The translations under genes were made by a program, and so were the position numbers. A stretch of 34,253 nt of DNA from Salinivirgaceae bacterium (GTDB lineage: Bacteria; Bacteroidota; Bacteroidia; Bacteroidales; SZUA-534). How positions within the stretch are numbered: position 1 is the first letter of the stretch; each line of letters starts with the position of its first letter. The stretch covers positions 1-34,253 of the forward strand of contig JAGCNL010000083.1 of assembly GCA_017645945.1 (NCBI GenBank), given 5' to 3'. The notes under the pieces were generated by a model. It did not search any database and had not been told where the DNA came from. It saw only the letters and a list, made by a program, of their open reading frames with translations. This document shows, one piece after another, positions 23,520-31,792 of the stretch.

Positions 23520-24332
23520 TTACAATTCATTCCCTTTCACCGCAATCGCAGGGCAGACGGGCACTTTCTTTATCTCGCCGTTAATCAACCCTTTACGGAA
23601 ATAGCCGCTTTTCGCGCTCGCGCCAATCATAAGTGTGCCTTCACCGTCGCTGTCCACCATCGACACGCTTAAATAGTATTCCGTGTCACGCTTAAGCAAC
23701 AGAATATCAGTTGGTTCAACATCGAGCGTAAAGTCCTTTTTCGATTGCTGCACCGTCTGATAAATCGGTTTCTGAAGAACGTTGACAAGTTGGCTATCCT
23801 GCCTCTCGTAGAGATTGAAACTCAATTTGCATTCCTTGTAGGTGCACTTTTGTATTTTCAATGTTATGTTACTGATAATGTAATCTTTATCAACCGTAAA
23901 CATTGGGCCGCCCTCGGGACCGTCTGGGGTGCCGCGCCCCATGAGCACGCAACTGCCTGGCATCGGCATTCCGCGGCCCTCAATGGTTTTGGGCTTGCTC
24001 GACTTGCCAACCGAAACTTCGGGCAGCACTATCATTTTGTCTTTCAAAACGATAGTCAGTTCGTTGCCTGCCGAATATGTCTCAAACGGAATCTCTGTCG
24101 GCAAGTATGATACGTGGCTGAAAACAAGTTCGTTAGTGCGTCCTTCGGGGATTTTCAGCGAGAAATGTCCGTTGCCGTCCGATATGGTGCCAACGCTGTC
24201 GCGATTGAAACCAATGCTGACATACTCAATCGTCTCGCCGCGCTCATTCAGCACGTTGCCACTGATTGTGGTTTGCCCAAAACCGATTATCGGCATTGCG
24301 GCAAATATCATTATTATTGGTAGTTGTTTCAT
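23520..24332 (-). CDS. Secreted carboxypeptidase-regulatory-like domain protein
   Basis: A 270-residue protein with a signal peptide (MKQLPIIMIFAAMPIIGFGQ) and a CarboxypepD_reg-like beta-sandwich (TISGNVLNERGETIEYVSIG, then GTISDGNGHFSLKIPEG) at about residues 21-100. The remainder contains KDKMIVLPEVSVGKSSKPK, a Gly/Pro/Met-rich linker (GRGMPMPGSCVLMGRGTPDG) and a second beta-rich domain. The first part is what precedes the plug in TonB-dependent receptors, but there is no barrel. Proteins with this layout are common, uncharacterised cell-envelope proteins of Bacteroidota. It may be co-transcribed with the serine hydrolase gene 114 bp upstream. Confidence 0.8.
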   Translation of the reverse strand: MKQLPIIMIFAAMPIIGFGQTTISGNVLNERGETIEYVSIGFNRDSVGTISDGNGHFSLKIPEGRTNELVFSHVSYLPTEIPFETYSAGNELTIVLKDKMIVLPEVSVGKSSKPKTIEGRGMPMPGSCVLMGRGTPDGPEGGPMFTVDKDYIISNITLKIQKCTYKECKLSFNLYERQDSQLVNVLQKPIYQTVQQSKKDFTLDVEPTDILLLKRDTEYYLSVSMVDSDGEGTLMIGASAKSGYFRKGLINGEIKKVPVCPAIAVKGNEL

Positions 24333-24349
24333 TATTAAATGTTTAATAG

Positions 24350-24437
24350 GTTTAAAGTTGAGTCGCTTCGCTGTTGAGAAGTTGAGTCGCTTCGCTGTTT
24401 AGATAACTAAACTTTCTAAACTCTTAACTTCTCAACC
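24350..24437. repeat. Intergenic repeat cluster 7
   Basis: Two GCTTCGC cores in a tandem pair (24365-24371 and 24389-24395, exactly 24 bp apart, the same period as the array at 16994), each in a GTTGAGTCGCTTCGCTGTT context. They are followed by GTTTAG-ATAA-CTAAAC (24397-24412) and inverted words CTTTCTAAAC and CTTCTCAACC. Confidence 0.8.
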
Positions 24438-24446
24438 CTCTCAACA

Positions 24447-26069
24447 TTATTTATCATCTTTCTTCAAAAAATCGAACTGCATTCCGCTCTGGTTCAGAAT
24501 TACACGGTTGTTTTTCAGGTCGAACGTGAGTTTTATGCCTGCCGCGCGGTTCTCGAAAGTGCTGTCGTTGGCGGCTTGCAACGGGAATGCCGACTGCCCT
24601 GTGGCCTGCCCAACAAGGTGGTCGCCATCAACGGTGAATTTTAGGTCCATTTTCAATTGTGAGCAATTGTAAACGCCTATGAATGTGGCGAGTTGCTCAT
24701 TCGTCAGCGAAACGGTAGGTTTCTGCTCTGCTTCGGCAGCGGCATCGCCCACGCGTGCAAACTCAAACTCTTGCCCCATTTGCTTGAGAATTATCTTTTT
24801 ACGGTCGGGTGCGACGGTAATGACAGCGCCCACAGTAGCATTCTCGAAATGGTCAGCCGAAACGGCATCAAGAGGGAACGACGACTGCCCCGAAGCCTGT
24901 GCGCTTAAGCGGTCGCCCGCAACTCTGACGGTGACTTCCATTGAGAGAGCATCGCATCTGTAAACACCTGTATATGAAGCAAGTTGCTCGGGCGAGAGTT
25001 TAATGTATTTGTCGAACTTGGGAAGGTCGATTTTTTTGCCATTCAGAACGTCAAGAACAGTCGGAACGATTAGGTTGGCATCGTAGTCGGCGCCATTTGA
25101 GCAAAAAGCAACTGTAACATTGTCGAACACAACAAGTTTCGACCCGAATCCGTCGATTAAGCCTGCGTGGCCGTAGCCGATTTGGTCGCCGTAGGTGAAC
25201 TGCACAAGGCCGCGTCCGTAGGCGTCTTTAACTTCCTTCATCTGTTCAAAAATGTTGTTGCCGAAGATATCGCCAACCAAGGCCGCACCGAATTTTGCAA
25301 GGTCGGCGGGTGTTGAAGCCAACGCGCCTGCGCCAATAGCCACCGACGCATCGGTCTCGGGCTGAACCTGCCAACCGTCGAGTAGCGAGTATGAACGGGC
25401 GTCGCCGCGTTGCGGATTAATGGTCTCGCTGTAGCGAGTGTGCCGCAAATCCAACGGATTGACAATCTGCTCGTTCACAATTTCGGCGAATGGTTTGTCC
25501 CACACATCCTCAAGAATGTATCCCAACAAGTTGTAGCCTGTGTTGCAGTAGCGGTACTCGCTTCCTGGCTCAAAGTTGGTGCCTGCGGCGGCCACACGCT
25601 CAAGTATCTGCTGGCGCGTCTGCGGCGTGGTGAAGTAGGTCAGATACTCATACGGCTTGTCGTTTACAATATCCACCAAACCGCTGCGGTGCTGCAACAG
25701 TTGGTCAATGGTAATCCGCTCTGCGTTAGGAATTTGCGCATCGGGGAAATATTTGGCAATCGGGTCATTGAGCGACAGACGGCCATCGGCGGCAGCCTTA
25801 AGCACAAGCACTGCCGTGAAGGTTTTCGAAATCGACCCAATGCGGTACTGAGTCTCGGCTGTGGCGGGAATCTGGTTCTCAACATCGGCCCAACCCAACG
25901 AGCGTTGATAGATGGTCTTCCCATCTTGTTGAACCACAATGCTTCCCATAAAATGTCCGTCGAGAGCATCGAAATAATCGTTGAGTTGCTCGTCGATTGT
26001 CTGCTGGCTGCAAGCGGTGCAGACGGCGGCGCATACAAGCGCGATGAAGGTTTTTGCAAATGATTTCAT
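24447..26069 (-). CDS. Beta-lactamase-fold serine hydrolase, lipoprotein, with duplicated C-terminal domain
   Basis: A 540-residue protein of the class C beta-lactamase / penicillin-binding-protein-like family (Pfam Beta-lactamase). The SxxK motif is SISK near residues 79-82, YxN is YCN near 174-176, and the third motif is HAG in YGHAGLIDGFGS near 299. The N-terminus MKSFAKTFIALVCAAVCTAC fits a lipoprotein signal (Cys 20), though Cys at -3 is atypical. After the catalytic domain, two consecutive domains of about 85 residues start LSPEQLASYTGVYRC and LTNEQLATFIGVYNC and share SGQSSFPL / TGQSAFPL and FENATVGA / FENRAAGI, so the second arose by duplication. Such proteins are usually peptidases or esterases acting on D-amino-acid or peptidoglycan-related substrates; true beta-lactam resistance is unlikely. 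It has its own promoter. Confidence 0.9.
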   Translation of the reverse strand: MKSFAKTFIALVCAAVCTACSQQTIDEQLNDYFDALDGHFMGSIVVQQDGKTIYQRSLGWADVENQIPATAETQYRIGSISKTFTAVLVLKAAADGRLSLNDPIAKYFPDAQIPNAERITIDQLLQHRSGLVDIVNDKPYEYLTYFTTPQTRQQILERVAAAGTNFEPGSEYRYCNTGYNLLGYILEDVWDKPFAEIVNEQIVNPLDLRHTRYSETINPQRGDARSYSLLDGWQVQPETDASVAIGAGALASTPADLAKFGAALVGDIFGNNIFEQMKEVKDAYGRGLVQFTYGDQIGYGHAGLIDGFGSKLVVFDNVTVAFCSNGADYDANLIVPTVLDVLNGKKIDLPKFDKYIKLSPEQLASYTGVYRCDALSMEVTVRVAGDRLSAQASGQSSFPLDAVSADHFENATVGAVITVAPDRKKIILKQMGQEFEFARVGDAAAEAEQKPTVSLTNEQLATFIGVYNCSQLKMDLKFTVDGDHLVGQATGQSAFPLQAANDSTFENRAAGIKLTFDLKNNRVILNQSGMQFDFLKKDDK

Positions 26070-26116
26070 ATCTGTATGTTTTAGAATTAAAATTTGTGCG
26101 TTTCAAAAACGTAAGC

Positions 26117-26148
26117 CAAAAGTAAAAGCCGACTTAAAATATTGCAAA
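26117..26148 (-). promoter_or_regulatory. Bacteroidales-type promoter of the serine hydrolase gene
   Basis: On the minus strand TTTG (plus 26145-26148), 20 bp, then TACTTTTG (plus 26117-26124), a full match to TAnnTTTG. Transcription would start near 26111, leaving a leader of about 40 nt before the ATG at 26069. Confidence 0.6.
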
Positions 26149-26408
26149 TAATTATTTTACTGATGTTGCGGTTTGTTTCGGGATTATATAATTAAAAATC
26201 AGTCTATTATAACTGCGTTGCATCGGCTTTGGTGCTCAAAATCTTAACAGCGCACCAAAATGGTGCGTGTTGATAATCAAATATATATGCACATTTAAAA
26301 AACTGTACATACTATTGCTCGCATAAGGGTAAATCCTTAAAAATTTTGTTTTCCCATTATTTGGTGAAAACGGCAGAACTCGAGTAACTCCAAGCGCAAA
26401 AACTTGTA

Positions 26409-26442
26409 TTTGTCAAAAAAAAGTTGTATGGTTGTATCTTTC
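26409..26442 (+). promoter_or_regulatory. Candidate promoter of the C10 protease operon
   Basis: TTTG at 26409-26412 and TATCTTTC at 26435-26442 (seven of eight to TAnnTTTG) are 22 bp apart, a little longer than the usual 19-20. The start codon follows 18 bp later, giving a very short leader. Weak. Confidence 0.35.
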
Positions 26443-26460
26443 AAATTTAAAACAAGTTAT

Positions 26461-26949
26461 ATGAGAATGAAATTATTACTTTTCGTATTGCTTTTTTCTG
26501 CAACAGCTATGGCAACAGAGCAGAATGTTGTGGCCGTCTATCAGCAGAATGGTGATGTGGCGCTGTTTGCTTTCGCCGACAAGCCGGAGTTGAGTTATTC
26601 CGCTACGCATCTTATTATCACTACCAATAGTACTTCGGTGCAATATCCGATTAACCAGTTAAAGAAAGTAAAGTTCGAAAAGGCTGACATGATAGATGTG
26701 CCGATTACAGCAGATAACATTGACATGCCGGATATATCGCCGCAGATTTTCTCTTTCCGCGGCGGGCAAATCGTCATCGAAGGTGGAACACCTAACTCGG
26801 TGGTGAATATCTACACGGTGCAGGGCACACTGGCAGCGCAGTATCGTTTGGACAACGGAGGTAATGCTACTGTCCCGACTGGCGACCTCCGCGGAGCCGT
26901 ATATATTCTACAAAACGGAAATGTAACCTTTAAGTTCGTGAAGCCATGA
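26461..26949 (+). CDS. Small secreted protein with T9SS-like C-terminal tail
   Basis: A 162-residue protein. The start is placed at 26461 (MRMKLLLFVLLFSATAMA) because the signal peptide begins there; the frame is open from 26404 but that extension would put 19 polar residues before the signal. After cleavage comes a short beta-rich module (VVAVYQQNGDVALFAFADKP, then TTNSTSVQYPINQLKKVKF) of a type common in Bacteroidales secreted proteins. The last 65 residues (NIYTVQGTLAAQYRLDNG, then LRGAVYILQNGNVTFKFVKP) have the VxIYxxxG, LxxGxYIL and terminal FKFVK pattern of type IX secretion C-terminal domains. It overlaps the protease gene by four bases (ATGA), so the two are translationally coupled. 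It may be a partner, chaperone or inhibitor of the protease, but it does not look like the staphostatin-type inhibitors known with B. fragilis C10 proteases. Confidence 0.75.
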   Translation: MRMKLLLFVLLFSATAMATEQNVVAVYQQNGDVALFAFADKPELSYSATHLIITTNSTSVQYPINQLKKVKFEKADMIDVPITADNIDMPDISPQIFSFRGGQIVIEGGTPNSVVNIYTVQGTLAAQYRLDNGGNATVPTGDLRGAVYILQNGNVTFKFVKP

Positions 26950-29900
26950 GAAAACTTTGTTCCTTATTGATTGCCGCCATCATGGCGGGTAGTCTTTTCG
27001 CTGAGAATATCAGTGAACAGCAGGCATTGGAGATAGCAAGCAGGTTTGTGCAGTACGAACAAATGGCCAAGTCGGACTGCAAGGCGCCGGCTGACGAATC
27101 CGTTCTTTCTGTGGCTTACAGAATACAGTCGCGGGTGCAGAAGAGTTCGAACAATGTTTATGTTGTTAATATCGGTGACGATCAAGGGTTTGTAATTGTT
27201 TCGGGCGAAAGCGGTACTGAGGAGGATGTGCTCGGTTACTGCGACCACGGCTCGTTCAATTATGCCGATGTCCCCGTTCAATTGCAAGACCTTCTCAACG
27301 AATATTCAGTTGGCATCGACAGTCTGCGAATAAATCCTGCGTTAGCCACCTATAAATCAGATGGCAAAGGCGTGCTGGACTTATTGGATTACTACCCCTC
27401 ATATCTCGGCGATTTAGTAGTGGAGCCGTTAATAAAATCCACTTGGAATCAGAACAGTCCGTATAACTACCAAACCCCAAACCAATGCTATACCGGCTGT
27501 GTGCCAACCGCCGTGGCGCAGGTTATGCGCTATTGGCGCTGGCCGGATACGACAAGGGATTCTGTATATGAACGGACTGCTGATAATATACGGGTGAAGG
27601 TGGATTTTTCAGGCCGCACGTATGACTGGGACAATATGCTCGACAACTATGAGCACAGCTACACCGGGGAGCAAGCCGAGGCTGTTGCCAAATTGATGGC
27701 TGATGTGGGAAAGGCGATGGAAACATCATATTGCAAAGAAAACGGCAGTCCTACATTTTTTTATTACGAATCATTGATACGTAATTTCGGTTATGAGCCT
27801 GGTATTGTGGAAGTTCGTGGCGAGACGGCGGCCGATGTGCGTGAAGCATTAAAGACAGAACTCGACAATGGGCGCCCTGTGCTTTACGTAGGCTACCCTA
27901 CTGAAGGCGACGGACATGCACTCGTATGCGATGGTTACACTGCCAACAACTACTTCCACTTTAATTATGGCTGGGGAGGGAATACAGATGGCTTCTACCG
28001 ACTTTCATCGGTGCCAATTTATGTCAACGATGTAACGGCTTGGACAAACTTCCGACCCTACGATGCAGTGGAGAAGGTTATAGACAAAATTAAATACGGC
28101 CTGTTGGCTAATGGTACTGCAGAAATCCTTGACTACACAGGTGGAGGAATGAACGTGGAAAACGGTTCATTAGTCATTCCCGATACCGTCACCGATGACA
28201 GTACTGGTAATAAATATGCGGTCACACGCATCTGCAGACAGGCTTTCTACCGCAAAGGCAACTTCGATAAGATTACCTTCGGCAACAACATTGAGACCAT
28301 TGACCGTTTTTCGTTCATCTATTCCACAATCGACTCTATCATATTGAGTGACAAAATGGAGGTGGTGCCAGACGAGGCGTTCCAACTGACTAAAGCCAAA
28401 TACCTGTATATTGGAGAGAACGTTAAACGCATTGGCAAGAAGGCCTTCTATCTATGTCCGCTCAACACTATTATATCTAAGAGCCGTCGGCTGGAACTTG
28501 ACGAGGAGTGTTTTGCCAATGCCCGGCCTGAACGCGGCGAATGGGAGGATTGTATTGTCAAAATCAACAAGCAGGCTTTCGCAGGTGCAACGCTGAGCGC
28601 AGACACCTATTTCAGTAATCTGGAAATCCTTGGTGACTCGGCCACATATGGTGGTCGCTGGGGAGGAGGTTCCCCGTTCTTCCGCATTGGTCCTAAAGTG
28701 CGTGAGATAGCACCATCTGCATTTGACGGATTGTTTAGAGGAGGTATCGTACCGTTCCTGATTGTGGATTCGCTTAATCCATATTTTTCTGACGATTTTG
28801 ACCCTATCATTTATAACAAGAACAAGACCAGTATTCTCATTGCGTTGAGTTCCCCAGGTTCGGGCATTTGGCCGGAAACGATAATTAAGATGGCACCGGG
28901 ATGTGTGCGCGGTAATATATCAGGATTCACCATCCCGCCGACTGTGGTGGATATGGAGGGTGCGTTCAATGCATGCAAAGAACCCAAATATTCTTATGCT
29001 GATATAACTTGTCCGCTGTTGGTGCCACCCGTTATCTCCGATGCCACATTCAGCGACGAAATGTTTGCCAACCCGGAGAAGAACGTTTATTTGCTGGTGC
29101 CTGAAGGAACGGAGGAACTCTATGCCGAAGCACCCGGTTGGCGCAAGTTTGGTGACCATATCTCAGCCATGTACGAAGAAGATTTTAAACCGCTTCCCCC
29201 ACAAGCGCTGAACTATCAGATGGTTGTGCACGGTGACTCGTCAAGGACCTCGATAGAAATCAGCAATGTGAACACAATCAGTTTCAGCGAAGACGAGAAT
29301 GGCGAGCCCGTGGTGACAATGAACCTGAACGGACGAAACAACATAACAACCAAAGCCGCAAGCATTGACAGCATAACATGGAAGGCTGGTTTTGTATATG
29401 ATGGCGCGGAGATTTTTGAGATTAACGACTCTTCGCTAACCGTCAAAGCGCAGAAATGCTCTATCACTTTCGATGCAACAACCTTTGATGAAAGCGCACA
29501 AATATGCGTCCGCAACTCCGTCTTGCTTCCACGTCCGACCGAAGGTGTTACAGGTGGCGTTGGTATCGACATTAGCATGTTGGATGAGGCAGGCAACGCT
29601 GTGCACGAACTGAGTGGCGTGGCGGAAATCACAATTCCCTATAAGGTGCCAGCAGGCCAAACAGTAGGCGCAGCCTATTACAATGCCGAGACAGATGAGT
29701 GGGTGCCCGTCTATTTCGAGTATGACAAGGATGCTGGTGTCGCCACCATTCTCACCGACCACTTGTCGTTCTATACTTTCTTCTCCATAAAAAATGAGCG
29801 AACCAGAGGAGAACTATTCGAGTCGTTTAGCGATTTTCCCGTGGTTTATAACTTCAATGAGGCCACGAAAATCCTGCTCGATATTTTAGACGCGGACGAC

Positions 29901-31730
29901 ATTGATGTGGGTCAGGCAATGAAATTCAAGGACGATATGGGTATGTGGCAGTCCTTTGGCCTGGATGGAATTTACTCTGCCATTATGAGTGTCGCAGAGC
30001 CGATTGTGGGATACAATTTCAAACCTGAAGTTTTAGACAATGCCGTTAGCATCATGGGCGAGATAGGCACGGCTCTGACCATCTTGGATGTAGTACGTGC
30101 TGACATTCAGGGCGATAATGTTGCTGTGGCGTCCGGCACGCTTAAAGTTATAATGGCAAAGACGGCTGGCGCGGCTGCCAGTGCTATCGGAACTCCGATT
30201 ATGGCAGCATCGATGAGTTTGGTTGCCTTTATCGGTGTGGGATTAGAGAAATTCGGCACAATGGTCAACGAGCGCAAAGTTGACCTTTTCCGCGAGGCAT
30301 ACCGCTATTACTATAGCTTGCCAGGCTACAGAGAACTGGGCTCCGACTCACGTTTCAATATGAATAGTGATGGCAAGCCAGCCCCTCATGGTTATTACCG
30401 CACCATCAAAGACTGGTACGATTATTTCTATCCCGTATTCTTGGAGACGGATATGGACGCCGACAAACTCAATGCCTATATCGAGCAGTCGGTGCGCTCT
30501 TATTGCGATCGTTTCTGGACCGACAATCAGGAGGTTCGCACATACGCCTACGCATGGGCGAAAACACAGGGACTATCCACTCTCATGTGGGAAACGGAGT
30601 CGCTGAAGAAACAAATTTCTGACGAACACTATGCCGAACTGATGAGCGGATACCTTGTCAGCGTTTTTGCCGCACTCCGAAACAAACAAATTGTTCAGGC
30701 CTCCAACCGCATGACTGCCAAAGTAAACAAGATGGCTAAACTCATGGGTAAAAAAGTGGCATTTCGAATCAAAGACTCATCTTGGAAAGGAAAAGAGGAC
30801 GAGAAATCAGTCTTTGCAGGACGCAAAATAGGCTTTACCTTCATTCCCGAATATGTCTCTGACCCGGATAAATGGCAAACCACTATTGATGACGAAGGGA
30901 AAGCCCCTTTGGGCTGGTTCACCACATACGCCTTAGTGCGCAACATGGTGCCGTTCAAAATTACGCTTTTCGATGAGGAGGGCTTGCCAGAGAAGGAGTT
31001 CGACTTCCAATTGGATGGCGTCACTGAACGAATGATAGTTGACATCGACCTCGCCACGCAAGGTGTGAAAGTGGAGACTAACAGAATTGAAAACCTCAAG
31101 TTGACTTACACACCACCATCTGTAATGATTTATAGTTCGGGTTATGATATGTTGGACCACTACGAAGATTCTGTTACGGGAGAAGTGATTTATATGAATG
31201 ATTCGATAAACTTCTACAAAAGCAAAGTGAGGTGGTGTACAGAATTGGAGAGGTTCTTCAACCGGCACGATTTTATCACCGTCGATTCTCTCGGCAATTT
31301 CACCATTGGCGATGACATTGCTGGTAAATTTACAGGCGATACCGCTTCCGGAAAGTTCGTCATCAATACCGACTATAAGTTCTTTGTTAGAACATTGCAA
31401 CAGTTCATTAATGATTGGAACAATCCCAAAATTGATTACCATAAGCGTGCACAGGAGTTATTGAATGGTTCTGTCAAACACCAGATTGCCTGCAAGTACA
31501 CCATCAAACGGGTTGAGGTGGACGACCACTTTGAGTATGAAATTACATATACCGGCGAAGGTGCGTTCGATTTGACAGCGCGGCATATTAACCATTACAA
31601 CAAAACCATCGACTGGCAGGCTTTGTTTGTGGACAAGGTATTCCCCTCATTGGATCTCTATGATGTGGGCGTTGGCACAAGTTCGGTGGGTGGTGATGTC
31701 ACACTCGAATACAAAACCACGTTGCGCTAA
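26946..31730 (+). CDS. C10 (streptopain-type) cysteine protease with BspA-like LRRs and a large unknown C-terminal region
   Basis: A 1594-residue secreted protein. Residues 1-19 are a signal peptide; 20-160 resemble the C10 propeptide (NISEQQALEIASRF, VYVVNIGDDQGFVIVSGES). The protease domain spans about 165-375 with catalytic Cys 185 (CYTGCVPTAVAQVM), His 324 (DGHALVCDGY) and the conserved FHFNYGWGGNTDGFY block. About 380-740 are LRR_5/BspA-type repeats (TRICRQAFYRKGNFDKITFG, VKRIGKKAFYLC, VREIAPSAF) ending with the usual VYLLVPEGTEELYAEAPGW. About 755-815 are a short module like the N-terminal part of the 162-residue partner, and 840-948 a ZU5-like sandwich (AEITIPYKVPAGQTVGAAYY). Residues 950-1594 match nothing I know: helices with a hydrophobic stretch near 1057-1103, then beta-rich segments. 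No T9SS tail is visible. Motifs are intact, so protease activity is likely. Confidence 0.88.
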   Translation: MRKLCSLLIAAIMAGSLFAENISEQQALEIASRFVQYEQMAKSDCKAPADESVLSVAYRIQSRVQKSSNNVYVVNIGDDQGFVIVSGESGTEEDVLGYCDHGSFNYADVPVQLQDLLNEYSVGIDSLRINPALATYKSDGKGVLDLLDYYPSYLGDLVVEPLIKSTWNQNSPYNYQTPNQCYTGCVPTAVAQVMRYWRWPDTTRDSVYERTADNIRVKVDFSGRTYDWDNMLDNYEHSYTGEQAEAVAKLMADVGKAMETSYCKENGSPTFFYYESLIRNFGYEPGIVEVRGETAADVREALKTELDNGRPVLYVGYPTEGDGHALVCDGYTANNYFHFNYGWGGNTDGFYRLSSVPIYVNDVTAWTNFRPYDAVEKVIDKIKYGLLANGTAEILDYTGGGMNVENGSLVIPDTVTDDSTGNKYAVTRICRQAFYRKGNFDKITFGNNIETIDRFSFIYSTIDSIILSDKMEVVPDEAFQLTKAKYLYIGENVKRIGKKAFYLCPLNTIISKSRRLELDEECFANARPERGEWEDCIVKINKQAFAGATLSADTYFSNLEILGDSATYGGRWGGGSPFFRIGPKVREIAPSAFDGLFRGGIVPFLIVDSLNPYFSDDFDPIIYNKNKTSILIALSSPGSGIWPETIIKMAPGCVRGNISGFTIPPTVVDMEGAFNACKEPKYSYADITCPLLVPPVISDATFSDEMFANPEKNVYLLVPEGTEELYAEAPGWRKFGDHISAMYEEDFKPLPPQALNYQMVVHGDSSRTSIEISNVNTISFSEDENGEPVVTMNLNGRNNITTKAASIDSITWKAGFVYDGAEIFEINDSSLTVKAQKCSITFDATTFDESAQICVRNSVLLPRPTEGVTGGVGIDISMLDEAGNAVHELSGVAEITIPYKVPAGQTVGAAYYNAETDEWVPVYFEYDKDAGVATILTDHLSFYTFFSIKNERTRGELFESFSDFPVVYNFNEATKILLDILDADDIDVGQAMKFKDDMGMWQSFGLDGIYSAIMSVAEPIVGYNFKPEVLDNAVSIMGEIGTALTILDVVRADIQGDNVAVASGTLKVIMAKTAGAAASAIGTPIMAASMSLVAFIGVGLEKFGTMVNERKVDLFREAYRYYYSLPGYRELGSDSRFNMNSDGKPAPHGYYRTIKDWYDYFYPVFLETDMDADKLNAYIEQSVRSYCDRFWTDNQEVRTYAYAWAKTQGLSTLMWETESLKKQISDEHYAELMSGYLVSVFAALRNKQIVQASNRMTAKVNKMAKLMGKKVAFRIKDSSWKGKEDEKSVFAGRKIGFTFIPEYVSDPDKWQTTIDDEGKAPLGWFTTYALVRNMVPFKITLFDEEGLPEKEFDFQLDGVTERMIVDIDLATQGVKVETNRIENLKLTYTPPSVMIYSSGYDMLDHYEDSVTGEVIYMNDSINFYKSKVRWCTELERFFNRHDFITVDSLGNFTIGDDIAGKFTGDTASGKFVINTDYKFFVRTLQQFINDWNNPKIDYHKRAQELLNGSVKHQIACKYTIKRVEVDDHFEYEITYTGEGAFDLTARHINHYNKTIDWQALFVDKVFPSLDLYDVGVGTSSVGGDVTLEYKTTLR

Positions 31731-31752
31731 TTCCAATTTCGACAGAAAAGCA

Positions 31753-31792
31753 AAAAGCCCAGCCAGAATCGACCGACTCTGGTGGGGCTTTT
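31753..31792. terminator. Bidirectional terminator between convergent genes
   Basis: AAAAGCCC (31753-31760) pairs with GGGCTTTT (31785-31792), and inside it CCAGA (31763-31767) pairs with TCTGG (31778-31782). T-tracts follow on both strands (TTTTC on plus, TTTTTGCTTTTC on minus). It lies 22 bp after the protease stop and about 100 bp beyond the receptor stop, and can serve both. Confidence 0.85.

Larger units (their letters stand above)
26070..26460. other. Divergent control region between the serine hydrolase and C10 protease operons
   Basis: This 391-bp gap is AT-rich and has no open frame I would call a gene. It contains the minus-strand promoter near 26117-26148, a perfect palindrome CGCACCA-AAA-TGGTGCG at 26251-26267, and a candidate plus-strand promoter at 26409-26442. 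The GCTTCGC repeat family is absent. The stretch 26268-26400 shows nothing else I can support. Confidence 0.6.

Noticed and set aside
24447..26069. Antibiotic-resistance beta-lactamase
   Set aside because: The SxxK/YCN/HAG motifs place it in the broad serine hydrolase family, but the lipoprotein signal and added C-terminal domains point to a cell-envelope peptidase or esterase; there is no resistance context.
26404..26460. Upstream start for the small secreted protein
   Set aside because: It would add 19 residues before the signal peptide and overlap the candidate -7 promoter element; the ATG at 26461 begins the signal.
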